Assembly: GCA_039649115.1 (NCBI GenBank)
Contig: JBBWZQ010000232.1
Coordinates: forward strand, 1 to 17,014
DNA from: DATEJJ01 sp039649115
GTDB lineage: Bacteria > Actinomycetota > Actinomycetes > Mycobacteriales > Micromonosporaceae
Length of the DNA: 17,014 nt
Direction of reading: 5' to 3'
Made by a program: the position numbers and the translations under genes
Part shown: in pieces, positions 1 to 6,763 of the stretch
Numbering within the stretch: position 1 is the first letter of the stretch
Layout of the letters: every line of letters begins with the position of its first letter
Notes under the pieces: model-generated
Told to the model about the DNA's origin: nothing
Database searches by the model: none
Seen by the model: the letters and a program-made list of their open reading frames with translations, nothing else

Positions 1-98
1 GGCATGCCGCGCACCTGGTCACGCTCGCCGTCAAGCTGGGCGAGGGCAGCCGGGCGATCGGCGCCCGCGGTACTGAAGTCGAGGATGGCGATGAGCAC
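1..98 (-). CDS. Antibiotic-biosynthesis-monooxygenase-like protein, N-terminal fragment
   Basis: Only the first 32 codons are in the window; the gene continues past the left edge. The translation begins VLIAILDFSTAGADRPAALA and continues with Gln-Leu-Asp-Gly-Glu-Arg-Asp-Gln-Val-Arg-Gly-Met. This looks like the first beta strand and first helix of a small ABM-fold (dimeric ferredoxin-like) protein, a family of about 100 residues that includes cofactor-free quinol monooxygenases. The GTG start is chosen because a perfect AGGAGG lies six bases upstream. It has the same orientation as the operon but is separated from its last gene by 221 bases, so it may be a separate unit. The family call rests on a short fragment; whether it oxidises the cluster product is unknown. 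Confidence 0.55.
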   Translation of the reverse strand, partial: MLIAILDFSTAGADRPAALAQLDGERDQVRGM

Positions 99-104
99 GA
101 GGGA

Positions 105-110
105 CCTCCT
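105..110 (-). promoter_or_regulatory. Ribosome binding site of the ABM-like gene
   Basis: AGGAGG on the minus strand, six bases before the GTG at 98. It is the main evidence that a real gene starts here and sets the start codon. Confidence 0.7.
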
Positions 111-240
111 GGATCGGGGCGGTGACCGCCACAGGTGGGACGCCTCGATCCTCATGCGACGCCCCCTGGCCGGCCTCCGTCAGCCGGACGCGTTCACGCT
201 CCCATCGGACAGCCCGCCAGGCGTGGAGGTGGCGGCACCG

Positions 241-293
241 GCACGCACCTGCGTCCCGGACCGGCAGCGGCACACACCTGCGTCCCGGACCGG
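241..293. repeat. Two 24-base direct repeats, period 29
   Basis: Copies at 241-264 and 270-293 differ at one base (position 245 g, position 274 a) and are separated by five bases (cagcg). The shared core is cacctgcgtcccggaccgg. The second copy runs into the palindrome ccggtcgaccgg. They lie outside coding sequence, 143-195 bases upstream of the ABM-like start and just downstream of the operon end. An operator or a recent local duplication are both possible. Confidence 0.85.
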
Positions 294-319
294 TCGACCG
301 GCCCCCGGCCCGCGGCGGG

Positions 320-2131
320 TCATCGGTGGGCGCCGAGGGAGCGGCCGGATCCTTCGGTCACGACAGTCAGTGCGCTCCAGGCGCTCCGGTCGTCGCGGGC
401 CGCCAGGCCTGCCGGGTCGTGCGGCGCCGCTGGACCGCCGTCGAATACCACGTAGTGGTCGGGCGCGACCGCGCTGAGCCAACGCGGCTCGGCCGACAGC
501 GGGTTGGCCAGCGCGGCCACGCACCGGCGATGCAGGTCGGCGGGCGTCGGGCAGCCGGCGCCGTCGAAAGGTGCCAGGTAGCCCACCAGCCGGTGCCCGT
601 CACCCGTGGATTCGGCGAACACGGCGGTGGCGGCGTCGCCGCCGACGACGAACTGAAGCAGCTCGCCGACCGCGGCAATCTCCACCCAGCCACCGTCGCG
701 GCGTATCCAGCCGGCGTCCCGCCGCGGCGCGGCGGTCCCGGTCAGTTCCTCGATCGTGTCCGGCGTGAGTACACCCGGCTGCCCGGTGGCGTGCGCGACG
801 AGCAGCCGCTCCATTCCGAACAGCAACGTCCGGGTGGCGTCCGGGGTGATGAACGCCGTATCGACCAGCGCGGAGATTTCGGCGCGCCGCTCGTCGCCGG
901 ACAGCCGAAGGAAGAATTTCATGTGCTCCTTCTCGATGCGTTCGGTCCAGGCGAACTCCGACGTGGGCGTCGCCGCGAGGATTTCCGCCGTGGTGGCAGA
1001 CGATGAGACCGGGTGCGGGAGGCCTGGCGGACGCAGGTCGTTGAAGTAGCATTCCAGGTCGAATGCGATGCCCCGGGAGTATTCGAGGTCACGGCGTAGG
1101 GCGCGCAGGTCGGCGTAGTCGTAGGGTCCGGTCCGATGGGCCCGCATCCACGCCCTCCAGGTACGGCGCACGACTGCGGCGAAGTCGGCCTCCCGCAGGT
1201 CGATCACGGCGAGCGAGCTCTGGGTGACGTTTCCGACCGACCACGCCATGTCGGTTGTCACGCGGTTGGCTACGTTGATGTCCAACGCGCACACGTCCGC
1301 ACCGGCCTGCTGGCCGAGCAGCACCGCCTGGGCGGCCATCGCGACGACGGCCGTGCCGACCTGGTAACGCACGGCGAGCACGTTCGCCGCCAACGCGAAC
1401 GCGGTGGAGTTCAGCTGGCCGCGCCAGTGCTGTTGCCGCTCAGCCGGGCCCGGGCGGGTGGGGAACATGGTCCTCGGTGTGGTGACCAGCCGCGCTCGCC
1501 AGTCGGCCATCGCTCGTGCCAGTTGGCGCCGCCCCGGCTCGGACTCCTCATAGGCCGCCTGGTCGAGGGGCTGGCGGCGGTCCGGCAGCGTTGCTGGGTC
1601 CTCGTGCTTGACGCGGGCGGTCATCAGGCCGAGGAGGTCCTGGCGGACGATGCGGGCGCTGGCGAGGTCGACGGCGATATGTGACATGACCATCATGATC
1701 ACGAGCGGGTCGCCGTACACGGTGCCGACCAGCACCCGGATCGGCCATGAGGACGCCAAGTCGAACGTGGTGCGTTGCAGGTCGCGCTCCAGTCGTGCGC
1801 CGAGCTGTTCCGGATCGTCGCCGTCCGATTCGCAGACCTCGACGTGTATCGTCCCGTCGGCGGTCAGGTCCTGCCACAGCGTTCCGTCGGCGGCGCGGGA
1901 GAACGTGGTGCGCAGCGACTCATGCCGCAGGACCAGGTCGCGCACCGAGCCGAGCACCTCCTCGAGCCCAAGGCCGTCGGGCACGGGCACGACCTGCACG
2001 ACATTGAGCAGGTACGAGCGGGGTTCCAGGTTCGCCAGGAACCCGTACATCGCGCGCTGGCCGCAGGTCGCGCGGGACCGGCCGGCGCGTGCGTCGGTGA
2101 ACCGGACCATGACCTGGCGCTGTGTCGCCAT
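320..2131 (-). CDS. Stand-alone NRPS condensation-domain protein
   Basis: A 603-residue protein, the last gene of the operon. Residues about 20-450 read as a condensation (C) domain of the CoA-dependent acyltransferase fold: an N-terminal GQRAMYGF-like segment, VRDLVLRHESLRTTF (64-77) typical of the C2 region, and an active-site motif MSHIAVD (149-155). In this motif the first His of HHxxxDG is Ser150, the catalytic His151 and Asp155 are kept, and the final Gly is Leu. The family forms amide or ester bonds between carrier-bound acyl groups, so this is the best candidate to join acyl and aminoacyl thioesters. The C-terminal 150 residues (about 455-603) loosely resemble an AMP-binding C-terminal subdomain without the A10 Lys. 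The ATG has AAGGAG eight bases upstream (2140-2145), overlapping the upstream stop codon. The substrate is unknown. Confidence 0.82.
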   Translation of the reverse strand: MATQRQVMVRFTDARAGRSRATCGQRAMYGFLANLEPRSYLLNVVQVVPVPDGLGLEEVLGSVRDLVLRHESLRTTFSRAADGTLWQDLTADGTIHVEVCESDGDDPEQLGARLERDLQRTTFDLASSWPIRVLVGTVYGDPLVIMMVMSHIAVDLASARIVRQDLLGLMTARVKHEDPATLPDRRQPLDQAAYEESEPGRRQLARAMADWRARLVTTPRTMFPTRPGPAERQQHWRGQLNSTAFALAANVLAVRYQVGTAVVAMAAQAVLLGQQAGADVCALDINVANRVTTDMAWSVGNVTQSSLAVIDLREADFAAVVRRTWRAWMRAHRTGPYDYADLRALRRDLEYSRGIAFDLECYFNDLRPPGLPHPVSSSATTAEILAATPTSEFAWTERIEKEHMKFFLRLSGDERRAEISALVDTAFITPDATRTLLFGMERLLVAHATGQPGVLTPDTIEELTGTAAPRRDAGWIRRDGGWVEIAAVGELLQFVVGGDAATAVFAESTGDGHRLVGYLAPFDGAGCPTPADLHRRCVAALANPLSAEPRWLSAVAPDHYVVFDGGPAAPHDPAGLAARDDRSAWSALTVVTEGSGRSLGAHR

Positions 2132-2144
2132 CGTTGATACTCCT

Positions 2145-3548
2145 TCAGGCTGTGCTGGCCGTGCTCGGGCCGCTGAGCGGTGCCGGCGAGGAGAGCCGCC
2201 GCAGGAGCGCGTACGCCGTGGAGAGCACCACGGGCGCGCCGACCAGGTTGGTGAGCGTGATCGTCAGATAGAGCGGGTCGGGGTCGTGGGCCCGGCGGGC
2301 AAGGGCGCCGCCGAGCGCGATGACGAACCCGAAGTATCCGACATTGAGCGCGAGCGCCACGAAGCCGCGCCCGAGTTGCTCCAGGACGGTCGTGGCGACC
2401 AGCACCAGGCAGATCAGCCCGATCGTGGGCGCCACGAAGAGCAGATACCGCGACGTGTGGGCGGCGATCTGCGGTGACCCGGTGGCGGTGCCGGCCAGCC
2501 CGTCGCGCGCCCACCAGAGCACCGCGGAGGCCGGCAGGTAGATCGCCACGGACATGGCGACGGCGGCGCGGAACGCCGCGGGTATCCGGTCGGACCGGCC
2601 ATTGCCGCGCAGGTGGTTCATGACGATCGCGGCGGCTGACCCGAGTGCGATCGCCGGCACCAGGACGACGGTCTGCAGGGTGTACGCGGATGCGTAGCCG
2701 GATACCACGGCGGGCCCGAATGGACCGATGACCCACAGCGTGCCGAGGTTGGCGCCGAAGAGCACCAGGTAGGACGCCGCGACGGGGCCGCCAACCGTGC
2801 CGAACACCCGTGCCGCCTCGGCCCGCCAGCGCCGCCAGGCCTCGGCTGGGAGGCCGCTGCGCCGCCAGGCGAGCACACCGAGGCCCAGGCCCGCGGCGGC
2901 ACTGGCGAGCGTGGCATACGGGACGCTGTACACACCCAGGCCGGTGCCGTACCCGAGGACGGCGACGCCGCCCACCTGCACCACGGCCATGATCACCGAC
3001 ACGGCGGCCGCCGCGGCCGCGCGACCCCAGCCGCGGATGGCCGCGACGAGGACTGTCGGCGCCACCGCGGCGATGTTCGCCAGCGCCGACCATCGCAGAA
3101 ACGACACGAAGAGGTCCCGGTCGGCACTGGAGACCCGCACCAGGCCCGCCAGGAGCGGCGCGCCCACGACGACGATCAGGGCGGTCACGCCGACGACGGC
3201 GAGGCCGAGCCGGATGAGCGTCCCGGCCAGCGCGGCGGGGGCGCGCAGGTCACCGCGCCCACGCGCGATCGCGACGCTCACCTGCGCGCAGACGTCTATC
3301 GCCTCGGCGAGCGCGACGAACAGGAACGCGACCGGCAGGTACAGCGACCGCATGTACAGCGCCTGGTCGCTGATGCGTCCGAGGAGCGCGACGACGGCGA
3401 ACTGGACGAGCATGCCGATGAGTGCGGCGAACATGATCGGCAGGGCCAGACCGCCGATCCGCCGGTACGGGCCCCGGTCCGCGCCGGGATCGGCACCGGC
3501 CGCGCCCGTGGACGCGGTGCTGCCTCGCGCCGTTCGGGGCTCAGACAT
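2145..3548 (-). CDS. MATE-family efflux transporter
   Basis: A 467-residue polytopic membrane protein. After a hydrophilic N-terminus of about 30 residues (GPYRRIGGLALPIMFAALIG), long hydrophobic segments fill the chain, consistent with about 12 helices in two halves. The length, the GLALPIM-type start and the SVAIARGRGDLR loop are typical of multidrug and toxic compound extrusion proteins, which are proton- or sodium-driven exporters in the cytoplasmic membrane. The reading frame extends further upstream, but ATG 3548 is preferred because it gives a normal MATE N-terminus and overlaps the upstream ACAD stop by eight bases (ATGTCTGA), implying translational coupling. Context suggests export of the cluster product and self-protection. 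Confidence 0.85.
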   Translation of the reverse strand: MSEPRTARGSTASTGAAGADPGADRGPYRRIGGLALPIMFAALIGMLVQFAVVALLGRISDQALYMRSLYLPVAFLFVALAEAIDVCAQVSVAIARGRGDLRAPAALAGTLIRLGLAVVGVTALIVVVGAPLLAGLVRVSSADRDLFVSFLRWSALANIAAVAPTVLVAAIRGWGRAAAAAAVSVIMAVVQVGGVAVLGYGTGLGVYSVPYATLASAAAGLGLGVLAWRRSGLPAEAWRRWRAEAARVFGTVGGPVAASYLVLFGANLGTLWVIGPFGPAVVSGYASAYTLQTVVLVPAIALGSAAAIVMNHLRGNGRSDRIPAAFRAAVAMSVAIYLPASAVLWWARDGLAGTATGSPQIAAHTSRYLLFVAPTIGLICLVLVATTVLEQLGRGFVALALNVGYFGFVIALGGALARRAHDPDPLYLTITLTNLVGAPVVLSTAYALLRRLSSPAPLSGPSTASTA

Positions 3549-4695
3549 TGGCCAGCCGACCCTGCGTGAAGCCCTGGAACAGGTTGAGTCGCTGAATGTT
3601 CGAAGTCCCCTCCATGAATTCGAACCCTCTGGCATCGCGGGCGAGCTTGTCCAGCACGGGATGGTCCAACAGCGCACCCGGCCCGAAGAAGCGCGGCGCG
3701 GCCAGGGTGGCGTCCTCGGCGAGTGCCGCCGCCCGGGCCTTTGCCGCCGAGCCGAGGTAGCCGTCGCCGGTGTCGCGGTCGACCGCGATTGCCGCCCGGT
3801 ACACCAGTTGCCGGACCGCCACGATGCGCTGCTCCAGTTCGATCAGGACCGCCTGCTCCACCGTCGTCAACCGGGGTCGGTATTGCCGGACGTAGTCGGT
3901 CGCGGCGGCGGCAACGCCCAGGGCGAGGGCCGCGACGCCCGGTCGGAGCTGGTTGAACGTGCGTACCGCCGCCCGCATCCCGCGGCGGCTCGCGGTCAGG
4001 TGCCGTCCGAGGACCATCTCGTCGGGGACGTACACCCCGTCGAAGGTCAGCGCGCTCAACCGCGCCGCCCGCAGTCCGACCGTGGGGATCGGCTCCGCGG
4101 CGAAGCCGGGCGCCGCGGTGTCGACGACGACGGCGGTGATGGCGAGCGGCCCGGCGCCGTGGCGGGCTACCACGACGCCGAACGGGGCCCGAACGCCGTT
4201 GCCGATGTAGCGCTTGTGGCCGTGCAGCGACCAGCCCCCCGGGACGCGGGTGAGGGTGGTGCGCAGCTGGCCTGCGTCCGAGCCTCGGTCGGGTTCGGTG
4301 AGCGCGAAGAAGGTCCACGTGGGACGGTCCAGCAGCCGGTCGTAGTACCACCGTTTCTGGTCGGGGTCGGCGAGCTCGTGCACGATCACACCGGACAGCG
4401 ACGGGCCGGGGGCGGCGAGCATGCCGCCCGCGTCGCCGCGGGCCAGCTCCTCCACGGCTACCACCCGCTCCAGACACCGCATGCCGTAGAACGTGTAGCT
4501 GCCGAGGCGCAGTGGATGCGGCTGGTACTCCGGCGGGATCATGGTCGTGGCCAGGTACCGGATCCCTGGCAGGTCGACCAGCTCAGCGGCGAGGTCGGGG
4601 TCGCGGTCAAGGTCGAGGGCGCACCGCCGGAGTGCCTTGGCGCGCTCGCGCGCCTCGTCCCGCAGCATGCGGAGCCGGTCGTCAAGCTCGATCAT
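3541..4695 (-). CDS. Acyl-CoA dehydrogenase, canonical
   Basis: A 384-residue flavoprotein of normal ACAD length. The FAD/substrate signature FFALTEPDRGSDAG spans 129-142; the middle beta domain has WSLHGHKRYIGNG (155-167). The C-terminal helical domain ends with RDARGFEFMEGTSNIQRLN, in which Glu362 sits at the classical catalytic-base position (EGT.xIQ). The family forms alpha,beta double bonds on acyl thioesters using FAD; here the substrate is probably carrier-bound. The start ATG has AGGAGG at 4702-4707 with six-base spacing and overlaps the stop of the upstream gene by 14 bases. Of the ACAD proteins in this window, it is the only one with a fully standard active site. Confidence 0.92.
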   Translation of the reverse strand: MIELDDRLRMLRDEARERAKALRRCALDLDRDPDLAAELVDLPGIRYLATTMIPPEYQPHPLRLGSYTFYGMRCLERVVAVEELARGDAGGMLAAPGPSLSGVIVHELADPDQKRWYYDRLLDRPTWTFFALTEPDRGSDAGQLRTTLTRVPGGWSLHGHKRYIGNGVRAPFGVVVARHGAGPLAITAVVVDTAAPGFAAEPIPTVGLRAARLSALTFDGVYVPDEMVLGRHLTASRRGMRAAVRTFNQLRPGVAALALGVAAAATDYVRQYRPRLTTVEQAVLIELEQRIVAVRQLVYRAAIAVDRDTGDGYLGSAAKARAAALAEDATLAAPRFFGPGALLDHPVLDKLARDARGFEFMEGTSNIQRLNLFQGFTQGRLANV

Positions 4696-5302
4696 TGCTG
4701 GCCTCCTGTGACGGGTCGGCTGGGGTGAGGCACGCTCCGACGTAAACGTTGGCGAGCAGTTCGGACGCCCACGCGGAGTGACTGGCAGGCCCCGCGACGA
4801 AGCCGCTGGCACCCAGTAGGCGGAGCAGCACCCGGTCGGCGGTGAGGACACGCGCGTTCGCCTGCGCCGCAACCGCCGGTGTGACGGTGTGCGCGCCGTC
4901 GAGCAGCGCCTCCGCCTCCAGCTGTTCGATCAGCGCGTCCGCCACCATTCCCTTGACGAGCTGCTGATGCAGCAGCAGCTCGGTGCCGATGCGGCGGGAC
5001 GTCAGGTGCGCCGTGACATGGCGCAGCAGCCAGCGGGAGTTGCCGAGACGGATCCAGCTCACCCCGGTGAGCCAGTCGGCGTCGGCGTCCGTCCCAGCCT
5101 CGCCGGGCCTGACGGCGACCAGCGCGTCGTCACCGAGCGGCACGGTGAGCAGCGGGTGGAGCCCGAGGTAGGCGGGGTCCGCCGGAACCACGGCATGACC
5201 GGCGGCCCCGGTCGGCACGCCGGTAGCGGCCCGCTCCACGTATAGAGCCCGCAGCCCGGACGCCAGACCGTGGTCACGTGTGGCATCGTGGAACTTGATC
5301 AT
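4682..5302 (-). CDS. ACAD C-terminal-domain-like protein (lacks FAD N-domain)
   Basis: A 206-residue protein beginning MIKFHDATRDHGLASGLRAL. Residues about 90-195 resemble the C-terminal helical bundle of ACADs: a helix with HVTAHLTSRRIGTELLLHQQ, then VKGMVADALIEQLEAEALLD, then LLRLLGASGFVAGPASHSAW. The N-terminal catalytic and FAD-binding parts are absent and there is no EGT-type motif, so it is unlikely to be an enzyme alone. It starts with an ATGA overlap on the upstream KAS-like gene and overlaps the next ACAD by 14 bases. That arrangement suggests a partner subunit of that ACAD, as in heteromeric ACADs. The assignment rests on helix-pattern similarity and could be wrong. The long upstream frame extension (Arg/Leu/Cys repeats) is a shadow of the repeat in the neighbouring gene. 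Confidence 0.6.
   Translation of the reverse strand: MIKFHDATRDHGLASGLRALYVERAATGVPTGAAGHAVVPADPAYLGLHPLLTVPLGDDALVAVRPGEAGTDADADWLTGVSWIRLGNSRWLLRHVTAHLTSRRIGTELLLHQQLVKGMVADALIEQLEAEALLDGAHTVTPAVAAQANARVLTADRVLLRLLGASGFVAGPASHSAWASELLANVYVGACLTPADPSQEASNDRA
4702..4707 (-). promoter_or_regulatory. Ribosome binding site deciding the ACAD start
   Basis: AGGAGG six bases before ATG 4695. The open frame extends 59 codons further upstream, but those codons encode non-ACAD sequence shadowing the neighbouring gene, so this site fixes the start. Confidence 0.8.
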
Positions 5303-6351
5303 GGCAGTTCCACTCCATCTCGCCGCTGCCAGCCCGAGCGGTCGAACGCGGCGATCCCGAGCCCGCGTAGCACCGCGTCGTACTCGATCACCAGCACCCG
5401 GCCGCAGGCGCATCCGGCAGAGCCGACAGCGCCGACAGCGCCGGGAGAGCCGGCAGAGCCGGCAGAGCCGGGAGAGCCGGCAGAGCCGGTGGGGCCGGCA
5501 GAGCCGGTGGGGCCGGCCGTGAGCAGATCGACGGCTGCCGTCCAGGGCGGGATTCCGGGTGCGCCGGCGGCCACCGTGCGCAGCCGCCGCCCGGCCTGTT
5601 CGCCCCACCAGTTCGCGGGCAGAATGCCGGCGTCGACCACGTGCTCGCCGGCGATCACGGTCACCGGCCCCGGCGCCGGCGGCAGCTGCCCGACGAGCCG
5701 CGCGAGGGTCGCCGCGACCTGGCCGTCGAGCACGGCGGAGCGCTGCTCAACGGCGGCGACGGCCCATCCGTCGCCCGGGCGGGCCGCCACCGCGTCGCCG
5801 GATTCGTTGCTGGTGTCGAAGAGCACGCCGACGGCGTGGTCGAGGGCTGGGCCGACATCCGCGGACCGCTCCGGGTACGGGTGCGTCGACTGGTCGAGCA
5901 GCAGCATCAGCGCGTGCCGTGCGCGCCCGCCGCGCAGGTGGGCCCGCAGCACCTGCAGCGCCGTGAACGGCGCCAGTTCACCCTGGTCGGAGATGGCGAA
6001 GCAGAGCGGATCGCCGTCGAGCAGCGTGTTGAGTTGGCCGGACAGTGACAGGCGAGGGTCGAAGTCGCTTCGGGCGTGCCCGATGACCACCAGGTCGAGA
6101 GCCCCCGGCCGCAGCACCTCAATGACACGTTCGCTCAGGAACGCGTAGGTGTTGCGGTTGCCGGTGGCCATGTTGCGCTCTGAGTGGCTGACTCCGAGCG
6201 GAGTGAGCATGTCGTCCAGGTACCGCAGCAGGTCCGGCTCCCGGGTGTACGGCGTTCCGCTCGGTCCGAAGGTGAGGTGTACGCCCCGGACGAACGTGGC
6301 GGCTCGCGCAGCCGCCCGCGGCTCCGGTCGGTGCAGGCCCGTGGAGATCAT
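5299..6351 (-). CDS. KAS III-like (thiolase-fold) protein lacking the catalytic Cys
   Basis: A 350-residue protein. LDLVVIGHARSDFDPR (85-100), PLCFAISDQGELAPFTALQV (115-134) and the terminal strand GRVLVIEYDAVLRG match the layout of a ketoacyl synthase III/thiolase fold. The segment that normally carries the nucleophilic Cys (xACSGx) reads ISDQGEL, so Asp122 or Gln123 replaces it; I also see no clear catalytic His or Asn motifs. It is thus probably a partner, a decarboxylase-like (KSQ-type) enzyme, or a non-condensing variant. Residues 280-313 are a Gly/Ser/Ala/Pro/Thr repeat inserted just before the last beta strand. The gene begins four bases after the ACP stop with a weak GAGG very close to the ATG, suggesting coupling. 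Confidence 0.65.
   Translation of the reverse strand: MISTGLHRPEPRAAARAATFVRGVHLTFGPSGTPYTREPDLLRYLDDMLTPLGVSHSERNMATGNRNTYAFLSERVIEVLRPGALDLVVIGHARSDFDPRLSLSGQLNTLLDGDPLCFAISDQGELAPFTALQVLRAHLRGGRARHALMLLLDQSTHPYPERSADVGPALDHAVGVLFDTSNESGDAVAARPGDGWAVAAVEQRSAVLDGQVAATLARLVGQLPPAPGPVTVIAGEHVVDAGILPANWWGEQAGRRLRTVAAGAPGIPPWTAAVDLLTAGPTGSAGPTGSAGSPGSAGSAGSPGAVGAVGSAGCACGRVLVIEYDAVLRGLGIAAFDRSGWQRRDGVELP
5413..5520. repeat. 9-base coding minisatellite, about 12 units
   Basis: Tandem units of nine bases in frame with the KAS-like gene, mostly gccggcaga, gccgggaga, gccggtggg and gccgacagc, each starting gccg except the first (tccggcaga) and with a final variant gccggccgt. On the minus strand the units encode Ser-Ala-Gly, Ser-Pro-Gly, Pro-Thr-Gly or Ala-Val-Gly. 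Because units are codon-aligned, copy-number change would not shift the frame. Confidence 0.95.
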
Positions 6352-6355
6352 GGCC

Positions 6356-6751
6356 TCACGCGCCAGCGTTCCGGACGTACCGGGTCAGTGACTCCACAGT
6401 GGCGAAGTGGCTCTGCTCCAGGTCGTCCGCGTCGAACTCGACGCCCAACTCCTCCTCGATCGCCATCAACAGCTCCAGGACGGAGGTCGAGTCGAGGTTG
6501 AGGTCCTCGAACAGACGGGTCTGCGGGCCGACGTCGGACAGGTCCCGCCGCAGGACCTCTGCGAGGGCCCGGATGACGCTCCGGTAGGTCTCGTCAGCCG
6601 GTTCCGAGACGGCGGGGGGCGGGACTGGGGGCGCAGGCACGGTAAGGGCCGGCGCGGTCGGGGCCGGGGCGGTCGGGGCCGGGGCGGTCGGGGCCGGCGC
6701 GGTGGGGGCCGGGGCATCGGGCGCCGGGGCGGTGGGGGTGACGTTCTGCAT
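6356..6751 (-). CDS. Acyl carrier protein with Pro/Ala-rich N-terminal tether
   Basis: A 131-residue protein. Residues 56-131 form a standard ACP: VIRALAEVLRRDLSDVGPQT, then LFEDLNLDSTSVLELL with Ser88 in the NLDS phosphopantetheine attachment motif, then AIEEELGVEFDADDLEQ. Residues about 5-47 are a repetitive, probably disordered tether of APAPT units. The start MQNV is chosen because GAGGTG lies six bases upstream; an ATG six codons earlier has no ribosome site. It sits directly after the PLP decarboxylase (10-base gap), which suggests that it carries the amino acid being decarboxylated, as BtrI does in butirosin synthesis. It must be phosphopantetheinylated by an enzyme encoded elsewhere. 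Confidence 0.92.
   Translation of the reverse strand: MQNVTPTAPAPDAPAPTAPAPTAPAPTAPAPTAPALTVPAPPVPPPAVSEPADETYRSVIRALAEVLRRDLSDVGPQTRLFEDLNLDSTSVLELLMAIEEELGVEFDADDLEQSHFATVESLTRYVRNAGA
6654..6743. repeat. 15-base coding repeat in the ACP tether
   Basis: About six copies of a 15-base unit of the form gcggtcggggccggg (units at 6654, 6669, 6684, 6699, 6714, 6729), in frame, each encoding a Pro-Ala-Pro-Thr-Ala-type pentapeptide on the minus strand. The units nearest the gene start are the most diverged. Confidence 0.93.
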
Positions 6752-6757
6752 CGTGAT

Positions 6758-6763
6758 CACCTC
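6758..6763 (-). promoter_or_regulatory. Ribosome binding site deciding the ACP start
   Basis: GAGGTG, six bases before ATG 6751 and overlapping the stop codon of the decarboxylase gene. It favours MQNV over the upstream in-frame ATG at 6769. Confidence 0.75.

Larger units (their letters stand above)
99..319. other. Intergenic region between the operon end and the ABM-like gene
   Basis: This 221-base stretch holds no convincing gene. It contains two near-identical 24-base direct repeats, a 12-base perfect palindrome (290-301), and short GC-rich inverted repeats just after the last operon gene (about 302-320). Those hairpins lack a T-run, so they are at best a weak terminator for the operon. 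I see no clear -35/-10 pair for the ABM-like gene. Confidence 0.6.

Noticed and set aside
148..153. Possible -10 box (GAGGAT, minus) for the ABM-like gene
   Set aside because: The nearest -35-like element is 24 bases away, too far for a standard promoter.
302..320. Intrinsic terminator after the last operon gene
   Set aside because: Only short GC-rich inverted repeats with 4-base stems and no T-run; not listed as a terminator.
2797..4728. A 643-codon open frame on the plus strand
   Set aside because: It lies opposite the MATE and ACAD genes and encodes Arg/Pro/Ala-rich low-complexity sequence; long antisense frames are expected at this GC content.
5413..5520. CRISPR-like array
   Set aside because: The repeat is a contiguous 9-base coding minisatellite without spacers.
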